A stretch of DNA of 64,000 nucleotides from Lysobacter prati (GCF_009765215.1 NZ_VLNV01000004.1:62001-126000), one strand, 5' to 3'. Shown: positions 1-10,546, numbered from the stretch's first letter. The notes: a model not told the origin generated them from the sequence alone. A program made the numbers and translations.

Positions 1-123
1 CGGGTGGGACATCAGGTGCTCCAGATTGAAGCCGCCGGGAAAGTACCCGCGGCCGAGGTGTGGAAGTGTAGAGTCTTGCGCAATCGCAACACCCGACGCT
101 TCCAGAACGGATTAAGCACAATC

Positions 124-1125
124 GTGCAACAACAGCGCCCAGTCAGCCTGAACGCCGCCAGCGTCAACATCCCGCCCGCGCTAAGCGCCACGGTGTGGTC
201 GCTCAGTGACGCCAAGGCCGGCAACCGTCGCCAGGCCGACGCGCTGGCCCACGCGCTGGGCCAGCCTTTCCGGGGCTGGACGCTGCAATCGCGGGCGCCA
301 TGGCAATGGCTGGCGCCGCGCCGATGGCCCGGTGCCGGCCACGCCTTCGGCGAGGATTTCGCCCGGGCGCTGGCCGCGCCGCCGCGCCTGGCCATCGGCT
401 GCGGTCGCCAGGCAGCGCTGGCCACGCGCCTGCTGCGCGAGCGCGGCGCACGCTCGGTGCAGATCCTGGACCCGCGCATCGCGACCGATCACTGGGACCT
501 GGTGATCGCGCCGGAGCACGACCGCCTGCATGGCGAGAACGTGATCACCCTGCTGGGTAGCCTGCACCCCGTCGACGACCTGTGGCTGGCGGCAGCGCGC
601 CGAGACTTCGACAGTTACTCCGCCCTGCCCGGCCCGCGCACCGCCTTGCTGCTCGGTGGCGCCAGTGCCCACGCGCACTTCGACGACGCCATGTACGAGG
701 GCGTGCTGGCGCAGGTGGAATCGATCGTGCGCAGCGAAGGCGGAAGCCTGATGGCGACCACCTCCCGGCGTACTCCGGCGCCAGTGCGGCAACACCTGCG
801 CGAGCGCCTGTCGGCGCTTCCAGGCGTGGTCTGGCGCGGAGAAGACGATGGCGCCAATCCATACGCCGGCCTGCTCGGCTGGGCCGACCGCATTGTCTGC
901 ACAGCCGACTCGGTCAACATGCTGTCCGAGGCAGCGGCGACGTGGGCGCCGGTGTTTGTCGCCGGACTCGACCGGGTGGATGGCCGACCGCGCCGCTTCC
1001 TCGACAGCTTGCTGGAACGCGGTCGCATCCGTCCGCTGGACCAGACACCCGACCCCTACCCGGTGACGCCGCTGCGCGAAACCGCACGTGTCGCTGCGAA
1101 GGTGCAGGCGCAGCTGCGCTGGTAG
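124..1125 (+). CDS. Mitochondrial-fission ELM1 family protein
   Basis: The protein resembles the bacterial ELM1 (DUF1022) family, glycosyltransferase-like proteins of unknown substrate. Visible hallmarks are an early segment with Trp-Ser-Leu-Ser-Asp-Ala-Lys-Ala-Gly-Asn, the stretch LLLGGASAHAHFD near residue 180, and a late CTADSVNMLSEA motif of the kind that binds nucleotide-sugar phosphates in GT-B folds. The frame stays open back to base 4, but the first 40 codons are unlike the family, so I favour the GTG at 124 (333 residues). No strong ribosome binding site precedes it. A divergent gene may start just left of it (ATG read leftward from base 12 behind GGAG), but only four codons are visible. 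Function beyond the family is unknown. Confidence 0.75.
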   Translation: MQQQRPVSLNAASVNIPPALSATVWSLSDAKAGNRRQADALAHALGQPFRGWTLQSRAPWQWLAPRRWPGAGHAFGEDFARALAAPPRLAIGCGRQAALATRLLRERGARSVQILDPRIATDHWDLVIAPEHDRLHGENVITLLGSLHPVDDLWLAAARRDFDSYSALPGPRTALLLGGASAHAHFDDAMYEGVLAQVESIVRSEGGSLMATTSRRTPAPVRQHLRERLSALPGVVWRGEDDGANPYAGLLGWADRIVCTADSVNMLSEAAATWAPVFVAGLDRVDGRPRRFLDSLLERGRIRPLDQTPDPYPVTPLRETARVAAKVQAQLRW

Positions 1126-1176
1126 GAGCGAGCTTGCTCGCGACGGGCATCGCGGCGCGCGATCGCGAGCACGGTC

Positions 1177-3984
1177 TTACGCGGGCGCTGGCTCACCGTC
1201 GAAGACAAGGCCGCGACGCCGCGCCGCTGCGCTGATCGACCGCCGTGCCGCTGCAATCGGATCGCTGATCGGCAACCGTCGCGGACGACGGTCGAGCGTG
1301 CACGCCAGGCCGGCTTCAAGCAGGACCGCGTGCGCCTCTAGCAGCGCGTCGGTTTCCTCTGCGGCAAACCAGCCGCCGCCGCCCATCGCCCGGATCAGCT
1401 CGGGCGTGCTGCGCGGCTGCAGCCAGTCGCGGTGCTCGATCGATTCGGCCAGTACCGCGTACTGCAGCAGGAACTCCAGGTCGACCAGTCCGCCCTCACC
1501 CTGCTTGAGGTCGAAGGCGGCGGCATCGCTTCGATCGAGTTCGGCGCGCATGCGCCGACGCATCGCCACCACGTCGGCGCACAGCGCTGTGACGTCACGA
1601 GGCCGCGCAAGCGTTTGCGCCCGCACTTCTTCGAAGGCCGCACCAAGCGTGCCGTCGCCGGCGACGAACCGCGCACGCACCAGCGCCTGGTGCTCCCAGG
1701 TCCAGGCACGCTCGCGCTGGTAGTCGCGGTAACTGGCCAGGCTCGAGACGAGCAGGCCCTTGGCGCCGTCGGGGCGCAGTCGCACGTCGACATCGAACAG
1801 GCGACCGGCGCCGGTGACCGCGCCCAGCAGGGCGACCACCTTCTGCGCCAGCCGTGCGAACCAGCGCGAGGCCTCCAGCGGCCGCGCACCGTCGGAGTGC
1901 GAACCTTCGCCACCGGGTGCCTCGTACAGGAACACCAGGTCGAGGTCGGAACCGAAGCCCAGTTCCTCACCGCCGAGGCTGCCGTAGCCGACCACGGCGA
2001 AACGCGCACCGGCGACGCGACCGTGCGCGCTGGCGACCTCGTGATCGGCCAGGTGCAACACGCGCATGACCACGCCATCGGCCAGCCATGCCAGCTGGCA
2101 GGCGCTTTCCGCCGCGCTCTGGCGGCCATCACGCAGCGCCATCGCGATGCGAAAGCTCAAAGCCTGGCGCACTTCATTCAGTGATTGCAGCACCGCCTCG
2201 GCATCATCGTCGTCGCCCTGCGCGACGGCGAAGCAGGCGGCATGCAACGCCTCGCGCCCCGGCAATGGACCGGCCACGCGCGCATCGAGCAGTTCATCGA
2301 GCAGCAGCGGATAGGCGGCCAGGCGCTCTGCCAGCAGGGCACTGCGGCTGACCACTTCCACCAGTCGCGCCAGCGCTGCGGGCTGTTCGTCCAGCAGCGC
2401 CAGGTAGGCGCTTCGACGCAGTACGTTCTGCAGCAGCGACAGCAGTCGCTTCAGCGCAAGCATCGGTTCGCTCGACGCCGCCGCGGCCTGCAGCAGCGCC
2501 GGCAGCACGCGGTCGAGCCTGGCGCGGGCACTGTCGGAGAGGCCGCGCACGCCGGGACTGCGGGCGAAGTCGCGCAGCACCCCGTCGGCATTGCCGGCCT
2601 CGATGAAGCCTGCGTCGCCGAGGACCGCGCTGTCACCGCCGTCGGGCAGCGCGCGCCAGTACGCGGTCAGCGCATCAGGTGCGCTGCGGCGGCGGCGCGG
2701 CGCCAGCAAAGCCTCGAACTCGGCGGTGACGCGCCCGCGCTGGACGTCCAGCGAATCGCGCAGCGTGTCCCAGTCGGCGTAGGCCAATGCCGTCGCGATC
2801 CGCGCACGGTCTTCGGGCGCCTCGGGCAACGCATGGGTCTGCGCGTCACGCAGCATCTGCAGTCGGTTTTCCAGTTGGCGCAGGTAGCGATAGGCCTGGG
2901 CCAGCAATGCCGCGGCCTCTTCGCCGACCTGGCGCGCCTCGACCAGCGCCTGCAGCGCCGGCAGCAACCGGCGCCCCCGCAGCGCCGGTTCGCGGCCGCC
3001 ATAGATCAGCTGCAGGGCCTGCACCAGGAACTCGATCTCACGGATGCCGCCGGGACCGCGCTTGATGTCGTCGGCCAGTTCCTTGCGCGCGACCTCGGCG
3101 CTGATCGCCGCCTTCATCGCGCGCAGTCCATCCAGTGCGCCGAAGTCGAGATAACGACGGTAGACGAAGGGCCGCAGGCTATCGAGGAAGCGCTCGCCGG
3201 CCTCGATGTCGCCGGCCACCGGGCGTGCTTTCTGCCAGGCATAGCGTTCCCAGTCGCGGCCCTCGCGCTGGAAATACTGCTCCATCGCGGTGAACGACCA
3301 GGCCACGCGCCCGGCGTTGCCATATGGCCGCAGGCGCAGGTCGACGCGATGGCAGAAGCCATCCACGGTCAGTTCGTCGAGCAGCTTGGCCAGCTGCTGG
3401 CCAAGCCGGGCGAAGTAGTGCTCGGCATCGAGCGGGCGCGGTCCGTCGGACTCGCCGTCGTGCTCGTAGGCGTAAACCAGGTCGACGTCGGAACTGAAGT
3501 TGAGTTCTTCGCCGCCGAGCTTGCCCAGGCCGAACACCACCAGTCGCTGCGGGCGCCCCTCGCGGTCGCGGATCACGCCGTGACGTTGCGCGAACTGCTG
3601 CTCCAGCGCGGCCAGTCCCAGTTGCAGGCATCGCTCGGCCAGGCGCGTGCTGCCGGCAAGCGTCTGGTCGACGTCGTCCAGCCCCAGTACGTCGCGCCAT
3701 ATCAGGCGGGTCGATTCCGACGCCCGATAGCGCCGCAGCAGGGCGGGCCATTGTTCGCTGTGGGCGGCCTGCAGATCCGGCAACGGCTCACAGGACGCGT
3801 CGGCGTCGGCGGCCAGCCGCAGCAGCAGCTCCGGCCGGCGCAGCAGGGTCTCGATCGCGAAGTCGCTGGCGCGCGCCAACGGGATCAGGCGCGCATCCAG
3901 ATCCGGCTCGGCGTCCCACGCCTCAGGCGCCGCGGCGCGCAGGCGCGCGAGTGCGCGCGAAATGAAAGGTTCGACATCGTCCAT
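1177..3984 (-). CDS. glnE: Bifunctional glutamine synthetase adenylyltransferase / deadenylase
   Basis: GlnE adds AMP to, and phosphorolytically removes it from, a tyrosine of glutamine synthetase under control of the PII protein, matching ammonia assimilation to nitrogen supply. Two nucleotidyltransferase domains are visible. The N-terminal deadenylase has [19 protein letters not shown] around residues 152-170; the C-terminal adenylyltransferase has [18 protein letters not shown] near residue 660. Each ends in the metal-binding Asp pair. The frame is open upstream to 4233, but [12 protein letters not shown] at 3984 is the natural start and gives 935 residues, close to the family norm. The gene stands alone, convergent with the ELM1 gene. 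Dense open frames on the opposite strand are codon-bias shadows. Confidence 0.95.
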   Translation of the reverse strand: MDDVEPFISRALARLRAAAPEAWDAEPDLDARLIPLARASDFAIETLLRRPELLLRLAADADASCEPLPDLQAAHSEQWPALLRRYRASESTRLIWRDVLGLDDVDQTLAGSTRLAERCLQLGLAALEQQFAQRHGVIRDREGRPQRLVVFGLGKLGGEELNFSSDVDLVYAYEHDGESDGPRPLDAEHYFARLGQQLAKLLDELTVDGFCHRVDLRLRPYGNAGRVAWSFTAMEQYFQREGRDWERYAWQKARPVAGDIEAGERFLDSLRPFVYRRYLDFGALDGLRAMKAAISAEVARKELADDIKRGPGGIREIEFLVQALQLIYGGREPALRGRRLLPALQALVEARQVGEEAAALLAQAYRYLRQLENRLQMLRDAQTHALPEAPEDRARIATALAYADWDTLRDSLDVQRGRVTAEFEALLAPRRRRSAPDALTAYWRALPDGGDSAVLGDAGFIEAGNADGVLRDFARSPGVRGLSDSARARLDRVLPALLQAAAASSEPMLALKRLLSLLQNVLRRSAYLALLDEQPAALARLVEVVSRSALLAERLAAYPLLLDELLDARVAGPLPGREALHAACFAVAQGDDDDAEAVLQSLNEVRQALSFRIAMALRDGRQSAAESACQLAWLADGVVMRVLHLADHEVASAHGRVAGARFAVVGYGSLGGEELGFGSDLDLVFLYEAPGGEGSHSDGARPLEASRWFARLAQKVVALLGAVTGAGRLFDVDVRLRPDGAKGLLVSSLASYRDYQRERAWTWEHQALVRARFVAGDGTLGAAFEEVRAQTLARPRDVTALCADVVAMRRRMRAELDRSDAAAFDLKQGEGGLVDLEFLLQYAVLAESIEHRDWLQPRSTPELIRAMGGGGWFAAEETDALLEAHAVLLEAGLACTLDRRPRRLPISDPIAAARRSISAAARRRGLVFDGEPAPA

Positions 3985-4042
3985 CACAAGATGATGGCAT
4001 GGGCGTGTTGGCATCCCTGGGCTACAAAAAACGCCGGGCAAT

Positions 4043-4076
4043 AAAAAAGCCCGCCCCGGTCGAACCGGTTGCGGGC
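4043..4076 (-). terminator. Orphan rho-independent terminator (minus strand)
   Basis: Read on the minus strand, a GCCCGC/GCGGGC outer stem and a CCGGT/ACCGG inner stem are followed by six T residues. It sits between the protease gene's own terminator (4232-4267) and the start of glnE, so it does not obviously belong to either gene. See the candidate small RNA just upstream. Confidence 0.6.
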
Positions 4077-4230
4077 CTGCTCCCTCCCCCACGTCGGGAT
4101 GCGGGGCCGATCGTGAAGGAACCGTTAGGGCCTTGCACGCTGCACTGCAAAAAAGAACTCGCGGGTTTAGAAAGCTGTGGAAAAGCCATTTGCTGAATAG
4201 GGATTTAGTGGGGTTTGCGTGCGCAGAGCG
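4077..4230 (-). ncRNA. Candidate small RNA ending at the orphan terminator
   Basis: This stretch of about 155 bases has no convincing open frame. It is bounded on the minus strand by the protease terminator upstream and a second strong terminator downstream, the arrangement expected of a free-standing small transcript. Short self-complementary segments such as CCCC...GGGG near 4090-4110 are visible, with a purine-rich GGGGGAGGGAG run before the terminator stem. I could not match it to a named RNA family. The alternative is a back-up terminator behind the protease gene plus the glnE leader. Confidence 0.3.
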
Positions 4231-4231
4231 C

Positions 4232-4267
4232 ACAAAAACACAGACCCCGCCTTTCAGCGGGGTCTGG
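4232..4267 (-). terminator. Terminator of the S8 protease gene
   Basis: A perfect 10-bp stem (CAGACCCCGC / GCGGGGTCTG) with a six-base loop is followed on the minus strand by a T-rich run. It lies 25 bases beyond the protease stop codon. Confidence 0.85.
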
Positions 4268-4292
4268 CTTACCTCATTACGTCAAACGCCGA

Positions 4293-6899
4293 TCACGGAC
4301 GCGCGATGGTCACCACCGGCGACTGCCACTGCTCCCAATGGGCCGGGTTGTTTTCATCACCCAGCGCCTTGAGCACGTACAGCCTCAGGATGTAGCTGCC
4401 GTTGGGCACGGTGATCTGCTTGTTCTTGCCCTTGGTGGTGATGCCATCCCACGAGTAGGCGAAGAAGCTGGTCGCCGACGAGTTGCGGCCCAGGAAATCC
4501 TCCTGGTACGCGGTGTGCCACAGCTTGCCCGATCCGGCCTCATAGACATCGAAGCGCAGCTTGCGCGCCTGATGGTCCTGATGGACGAGGAAGTACGGGA
4601 TATCGTCACCGACCATCGTGTACGTCGCGCCGGCAGGCTGGTTGGTGTACGAAGTGCCGGTGAACTTGGCCAGCCATGGGAATCCATTGGCGGTCGGCAC
4701 AAGCACCTGCCGCAGCTGGTAGTCACCAATGTAGCCGGCGTAGGGCACGCGCAGCGTCGGGCTGCCATCGTTGGGCGTGAACACGAGGTAGCCGCCGTAC
4801 TGGCCACCCGGCTGGTCCGCCGCTGGTGTGATGGTGACCGGGATGGTCGCGCTTTGCTTCTTCTGCAGCGTCACCGTGGGCGAGTAGAAGGTCACGGCAG
4901 CCGTGCCTGTCCAGAAGGTGGGCACGAAGGTAGGCGCACCCGTGGTCAAGGCGTTGACGTAGGACAGCGTGTAGGTCACGGCGGTCTTGCCGGTGTTCTT
5001 CAGCGTGATCGCGTGCGTGGTCGGGCCACTGGTGCCCTCACCCAGCGACAGCTTGCCCGGGTTGATCCGGACCGCGGCCGTCACTGCATCGTCGATGCGC
5101 AGCATGCCCGCGCCTTGACGATGCACATGGTCGAGGAAGCCCAGGCTCGGGCCGAGCGACCAGTTCTTGGGCACGGCGGAGTTCTGCAGGATCGCCGCCA
5201 CGTTCTTGGCATTGGTGTTCGGCGCCGACTGCAGCAACAGCGCCGCGGCGCCTGCCACATGGGGCGATGCCATCGAGGTGCCGCTGATCGTCGCGTAGCC
5301 ACCGCTCTCGAGCGGATAGGTCGAATAGATCGCGCCACCCGGTGCACCGATGTCAGGCTTGAGCGACAGGTCCGGCGACAGGCCATAGGCACTGAACGCC
5401 GAAATGTAGCCGCCGACCGCGTTCGGGAACGAGTCGGTTCCACTGGTCCAGGTCAGTTCGACCGGACCACTCGCCAGCCGCCCGTCGAGCACGTCGCCGA
5501 ACGCCTTGGTCGTGCCCACCACCGGGATGTTCACCGACGGCGTGCCGGCGACAGTCGGGTTGAGGGGAGCGGCGACGACGTTGTCGTACAGCACTGCGCC
5601 GACCGCACCGGCGTTCTGCGCATTGATCGCCTTGATGTAGAACGCGCAGGAACCGCGACGGATCAACGCGACCTGTCCGGTGAGGCTGCCGGCCGGCAGC
5701 GCCGTGCAGGCAGCATCGAGCGACGTCGCCGTGCCGACGCGGCCCAGCGGTGCGCTGCCCGACGACGGCGCCAGCGGCGAACCGGTTGCCTGGTTGAAGC
5801 CGACCTTGAGGGCATCGGGCGACGCCGTGAAGTAGCGCTGGCGCGCAGCGATGTTGTCGAACGACGCAACCGAGATGACCTTCTCGCCGGTGCTGGGAGC
5901 GCCGGTGGAGTAAAGACCGGTGGCGCCGCTGTTGCCGGCCGAAGCCACCACCACGATGCCCTTGTTGACCAGGCGCGAGGCAGCCTTCGCGGTCGGATAT
6001 TCCGGCCACTGGTAGGTCGAGCCGATGCTCATGTTGAGCACGTCCATGCCGTCATGATCGGCGCGCTCCATGGCCGCGATCATGATGTCGGCAGTGGTCG
6101 AGCCTTCACAGCCGAAGACGCGATACGCACCGAACTTCACCTTCGGCGCGACACCCTTGACCACGCCATTGGCGCCGATGATGCCCGCCACGTGCGTGCC
6201 GTGGCCGTTGCAGTCGTCGGGATTGTTGTCGGGGGTCGCCACCGGGTTGTAGGTGGGCGAATCCGGATCGGCGTTGAATGCGTCACCGACGAAGTCCCAG
6301 CCCTTGATCACGCGCGCCGTCGGGAACGAGGTGCTGTGGTTGCTACCGTTGCCGCCGAAGTCGGGGTGATCGATGTCCAGGCCGGTATCCATCACTGCGA
6401 CGCGGATGCCGCGACCGTCGAGCCCGAGTTCGTTCTGCGCAATGTCGGCGCCGGTCATCGACAGCGCGGTGTAGAGGTCGGGCTGTGGATTGGCCACCGG
6501 GTCGGGCATCTGCATCACTTCGACCGGCCAGATCGCCTTGACGCCCGGCAGGCGCGCGACCGTGCTCAACTGGCTGCGCGTGACCGTGATCGACAGGCCG
6601 TTGAACAGGTCGCCATAGGCGAAGTTCTCGCGGAAGTTGACCCGAGCGGCACGTGCGCCATCACGGAAGGCTTTCTTCTCGGCCTGGAGGGTTGCGTCGG
6701 AGCCACCATCGGATTTTGGCGCGGCGCTGAGTTCGACGAACCAGCGTTGCGGGGTTTCATCCTGGGCCGGGCCGGCTTCGGGCTCGGCAAGGGGTTCGTC
6801 GGGGAAAACCTGGTTGAGCAAGGCGGCGCCCGGTGCGGCCAGGGCTACCATGCAGGCGCTTGCAAGCGCCGTAACGACAAGTACGGATGGCTTCTTCAC
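4293..6899 (-). CDS. Secreted subtilisin-family (S8) serine protease with PA domain
   Basis: This is a predicted exported endopeptidase of 868 residues. A basic N-terminus and hydrophobic stretch (residues 3-27) form a signal peptide. A pro-region of about 110 residues follows, then the subtilase core with the catalytic triad Asp171 (VAVMDTGLD), His233 (NGHGTHVAG) and Ser542 (SGTSMASPHVAG), and the oxyanion Asn323 (SAGNSG). A protease-associated (PA) insertion lies at about residues 365-480, between Asn323 and Ser542. The C-terminal 280 residues are beta-rich Fn3-like repeats, a layout like C5a-peptidase or lactocepin-type subtilases. The start is GTG at 6899 with AAGGGGA upstream. It is monocistronic with its own terminator. 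It probably degrades extracellular protein, as in the lytic secretome of Lysobacter-like bacteria; the substrate is unknown. Confidence 0.92.
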   Translation of the reverse strand: MKKPSVLVVTALASACMVALAAPGAALLNQVFPDEPLAEPEAGPAQDETPQRWFVELSAAPKSDGGSDATLQAEKKAFRDGARAARVNFRENFAYGDLFNGLSITVTRSQLSTVARLPGVKAIWPVEVMQMPDPVANPQPDLYTALSMTGADIAQNELGLDGRGIRVAVMDTGLDIDHPDFGGNGSNHSTSFPTARVIKGWDFVGDAFNADPDSPTYNPVATPDNNPDDCNGHGTHVAGIIGANGVVKGVAPKVKFGAYRVFGCEGSTTADIMIAAMERADHDGMDVLNMSIGSTYQWPEYPTAKAASRLVNKGIVVVASAGNSGATGLYSTGAPSTGEKVISVASFDNIAARQRYFTASPDALKVGFNQATGSPLAPSSGSAPLGRVGTATSLDAACTALPAGSLTGQVALIRRGSCAFYIKAINAQNAGAVGAVLYDNVVAAPLNPTVAGTPSVNIPVVGTTKAFGDVLDGRLASGPVELTWTSGTDSFPNAVGGYISAFSAYGLSPDLSLKPDIGAPGGAIYSTYPLESGGYATISGTSMASPHVAGAAALLLQSAPNTNAKNVAAILQNSAVPKNWSLGPSLGFLDHVHRQGAGMLRIDDAVTAAVRINPGKLSLGEGTSGPTTHAITLKNTGKTAVTYTLSYVNALTTGAPTFVPTFWTGTAAVTFYSPTVTLQKKQSATIPVTITPAADQPGGQYGGYLVFTPNDGSPTLRVPYAGYIGDYQLRQVLVPTANGFPWLAKFTGTSYTNQPAGATYTMVGDDIPYFLVHQDHQARKLRFDVYEAGSGKLWHTAYQEDFLGRNSSATSFFAYSWDGITTKGKNKQITVPNGSYILRLYVLKALGDENNPAHWEQWQSPVVTIARP

Positions 6900-7178
6900 T
6901 GCGAATCCCCTTCTTCAAATAGGTGATGACGCAAAATGGAACAGCCCCCTGTGGTGCCATTGTTGCCTGAAATAGACAGTCTCCGCGCGCGGCAATGCAA
7001 AAAGATTTTCGCCGGCCCCGACACAGCAAGATGACTGCGCCGGTTTTCACAATGGCTTCACGCCGGCCCGGGGCTCGAGCGATAGCGCAAGGAGTCAAAC
7101 GCGCTTGCGGATGCGCTTCGGCCAGTGAATGGGGGTCATCGGGTGGCATGGAAATTGCCGGTGACGGCAGTTGGAACT
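6900..7178. other. Gene-free region upstream of the protease
   Basis: It holds the protease ribosome binding site (AAGGGGA on the minus strand) and presumably its promoter. I see no open frame with coding character and no strong hairpin until the palindromic repeat that begins near 7179. Confidence 0.5.
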
Positions 7179-7238
7179 GTCATTCCGCGAACGCGGCGAA
7201 GCAACGTCCATGGGTTCCCGCCTGCGCGGGAACGACGA
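7179..7238. repeat. Palindromic intergenic repeat, family A, copy 1
   Basis: It contains the family core GCAACGTCCATGG followed by TTCCCGCC-tgc-GCGGGAA, ending in acGACG, and is preceded by a half-palindrome TGTCATTCCGCG. It lies directly beyond the stop of the DUF6445 gene. Other copies of this core lie near 7904 and 58638. Confidence 0.75.
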
Positions 7239-7249
7239 GACGGACGCGA

Positions 7250-7858
7250 CTATGCGGCGGCGAAGAACATCAGGTAGACCAGTCGCCCGTTTTCCAGCCT
7301 GTCGCCGAATGCGGGTCCGGCCGTATGCCACAACCACGGCCGCAACAGCACCAGCCGGTTGAAGCGCATCGGCGCTTGCATGGTCGGCTCCCACTTCGAC
7401 TCGTCGGTGCTGTCGCGCTCGATGATCTCGCGATGCATCTGCTCCATCGACGTGAAACCCATCGCGCGCATCTCGTCGTCGTGGATTGGCGCGCGGTCTG
7501 TATTGGTGGCGCGGTGGCGGAAGAACTCGGTGCCGCCCACACAATCCTCTGGACGACTGAGGTAGAGGATGCCCGACCAGTACGCCTGGTCGATGTGCAC
7601 CTTCGCGCGTCCCGTATCCGAAGCCAGCGTCATGCGGAACTTGGCGTGCGATTGCAGCGGCGAGACCGGCCGCACGCGTTCTCCCACGAGGTGGGACACG
7701 CTGTGCTCCAAGCCGTCGATCTCGATGCGCTCGAGCGAGTTTCGGCCGGGGAACGCCCCCTGCTGTTCGGGATAGGTCAGCTTGAGCCCGACCTCGCGCA
7801 GTTGCAGCGCATCGCGCGGGCTGAGGAAGTCGTCAACGATGATCAGGGAGGTCGGCAT
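7250..7858 (-). CDS. DUF6445 family protein, 2OG-Fe(II) oxygenase-like
   Basis: The 202-residue product resembles DUF6445, a family with the double-stranded beta-helix of Fe(II)/2-oxoglutarate dioxygenases. Candidate metal ligands are His88 and Asp90 (VHIDQAYW) with distal His178 (LWHTAG). CVGGTEFFRHR near residues 106-116 is the other conserved segment. No 2-oxoglutarate-binding residue can be assigned with certainty. The start ATG at 7858 has GGGAGGTC inside the coding end rather than a clear site upstream; the frame runs on to 8362, but that extension is made of palindromic repeats. The gene stands alone between two repeat clusters, so context does not suggest a substrate. Confidence 0.7.
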   Translation of the reverse strand: MPTSLIIVDDFLSPRDALQLREVGLKLTYPEQQGAFPGRNSLERIEIDGLEHSVSHLVGERVRPVSPLQSHAKFRMTLASDTGRAKVHIDQAYWSGILYLSRPEDCVGGTEFFRHRATNTDRAPIHDDEMRAMGFTSMEQMHREIIERDSTDESKWEPTMQAPMRFNRLVLLRPWLWHTAGPAFGDRLENGRLVYLMFFAAA

Positions 7859-7903
7859 GCGCGCGAGCTTAGCTGGGGCGGCCGACGGCCGCACGCTTGT
7901 GGA

Positions 7904-7941
7904 GCAACGTCCATGGATTCCCGCCTTCGCGGGAATGACGG
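7904..7941. repeat. Palindromic intergenic repeat, family A, copy 2
   Basis: It has the same GCAACGTCCATGG core as the copy at 7198, followed by ATTCCCGCC-ttc-GCGGGAATGACGG, which folds into a short perfect hairpin. It lies 46 bases upstream of the DUF6445 start. Confidence 0.8.
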
Positions 7942-7984
7942 CTTCCAACCGAAGACCGGGCAACGAATAGCCGAAGCGTCGTTC

Positions 7985-8082
7985 GCCGGGCCGGGGATTG
8001 CGCAGCAGTGGGCCATGGATGGCCCACGCCCCGCCTTCGGACAGGATGTCCGACGAAGGGGCGGAGCAATCCCCGGCCCGGC
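7985..8082. repeat. 98-bp compound palindrome with two nested hairpins
   Basis: A perfect 17-bp outer inverted repeat (GCCGGGCCGGGGATTGC at 7985-8001, its complement at 8066-8082) encloses two inner hairpins. One is GTGGGCCAT/ATGGCCCAC (8008-8027). The other is centred on TCGGACA/TGTCCGA inside CGCCCC/GGGGCG arms (8028-8063). The transcript or a single strand would fold into a three-way junction. No coding role is visible. Confidence 0.8.
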
Positions 8083-8136
8083 GGACGACGCCGCTACGGA
8101 GCAGGAAACCTGGCAAGCGCAACGGCAACGTCAAAA

Positions 8137-8164
8137 TGGATCCCGGCGTTCGCCGGGATGACGG
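8137..8164. repeat. Palindromic intergenic repeat, family B, copy 1
   Basis: The sequence is TGGATCCCGGCG followed by TTCGCCGGGATGACGG, a hairpin of GGATCCCGGCG type. Near-identical copies occur at 8188, 17790 and 52334, and in inverted orientation at 58590. Confidence 0.8.
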
Positions 8165-8187
8165 TAACGAGGCTGGTGAGCTCGGGC

Positions 8188-8217
8188 CTGGATCCCGGCG
8201 TTTTCGCCGGGATGACG
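8188..8217. repeat. Palindromic intergenic repeat, family B, copy 2
   Basis: It has the same CTGGATCCCGGCG / CGCCGGGATGACG arms as its neighbour, with TTTT in the loop. It lies just before the groEL terminator. Confidence 0.8.
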
Positions 8218-8222
8218 CTGGA

Positions 8223-8254
8223 CAAAAAAAGAACCCCGCATCGCTGCGGGGTTC
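8223..8254 (-). terminator. Terminator of the groES-groEL operon
   Basis: A perfect 10-bp stem GAACCCCGCA/TGCGGGGTTC with a TCGC loop is followed on the minus strand by seven T residues, about 30 bases beyond the groEL stop. Confidence 0.9.
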
Positions 8255-8285
8255 CTTGTGTAGCAAGCAACTGGATGGAACGGAC

Positions 8286-9926
<1,641 letters not shown>

Positions 9927-10028
9927 CTATTACCTCAAAAGCGGAATTGGGAATGTGGAACTGGAGTCAACAGACGAGGGGCATTGGAAGCGCGCGCTGC
10001 GCGACGTTCCCTGCCGCTCCGGGCGCTC

Positions 10029-10316
10029 TTAGGCGAGCACCGCGAAGATGTCGTCTTCCTTGACCACCAGGAATTCGGTGCCGTCGAGCTTGACCTCGGT
10101 ACCGCTGTACTTGCCGAACAGGACCTTGTCGCCGACCTTGACCGAAACCGGGCGGACGTTGCCGTTGTCGAGGACCTTGCCGGAGCCGACGGCCACGACT
10201 TCACCCTTGATCGGCTTCTCGGTGGCCGAGTCCGGAATCACGATGCCGCCAGCGGACATCTTTTCTTCTTCCATGCGCTTGATGACCACGCGGTCGTAGA
10301 GCGGCTTGATATTCAT
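10029..10316 (-). CDS. groS: Co-chaperonin GroES (Hsp10)
   Basis: GroES is the heptameric lid that closes the GroEL cavity. The 95-residue product has the canonical start ([18 protein letters not shown]), the mobile-loop region [15 protein letters not shown] at about residues 22-36 with the hydrophobic IVI contact for GroEL, and the ending [16 protein letters not shown] lies eight bases upstream of the ATG. It is the first gene of the operon with groEL. Confidence 0.98.
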   Translation of the reverse strand: MNIKPLYDRVVIKRMEEEKMSAGGIVIPDSATEKPIKGEVVAVGSGKVLDNGNVRPVSVKVGDKVLFGKYSGTEVKLDGTEFLVVKEDDIFAVLA

Positions 10317-10377
10317 CGCGACAAATCTCCGAGGGATTTACGTAAGTTATTGAACGGACAGCAAAACTGTTTGAATT

Positions 10378-10404
10378 TTAGCAGTCGACCCCGACGAGTG
10401 CCAA
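10378..10404. promoter_or_regulatory. CIRCE-like operator (HrcA site) before groES
   Basis: Read toward groES it is TTGGCACTC, nine bases, then GACTGCTAA. The CIRCE consensus is TTAGCACTC-N9-GAGTGCTAA, so each arm has a single mismatch and the nine-base spacing is exact. CIRCE is the binding site of the heat-shock repressor HrcA. It lies 62-88 bases upstream of the groES start, where it would cover the promoter. Confidence 0.85.
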
Positions 10405-10502
10405 TGTCAGGGACGAAGAAACCCGGCGAACCGGGACAGCGGGGGAGATTGGGGGGCCGCGGCGGGCTTTCAAGGGGCCCGGGTGTTTGAGCCAGGCGCG
10501 GA

Positions 10503-10546
10503 CCACAAAAAGAAAGAGCGCGCCCCCGAGGGAACGCGCTCTTTCT
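10503..10546 (-). terminator. Strong orphan terminator (minus strand)
   Basis: A perfect 12-bp stem (AGAAAGAGCGCG / CGCGCTCTTTCT) is followed on the minus strand by TTTTTG. No protein gene lies upstream of it on that strand before the divergent XRE gene at 10826, so it most likely ends an RNA transcript from 10550-10800. Confidence 0.7.

Noticed and set aside
1-12. Start of a divergent gene at the left edge (ATG at 12 reading left, behind GGAG)
   Set aside because: Only four codons are inside the window, too little to support a feature.
2185-4044. A 619-residue open frame on the plus strand opposite glnE
   Set aside because: It mirrors the glnE reading frame in GC-rich DNA and is rich in Gln, Arg and Ala without any domain pattern. 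glnE on the other strand is unmistakable.
4215-6926. A 903-residue plus-strand frame opposite the S8 protease
   Set aside because: It is a codon-bias shadow: low-complexity Arg/His/Val composition, while the antisense frame has the full subtilase triad.
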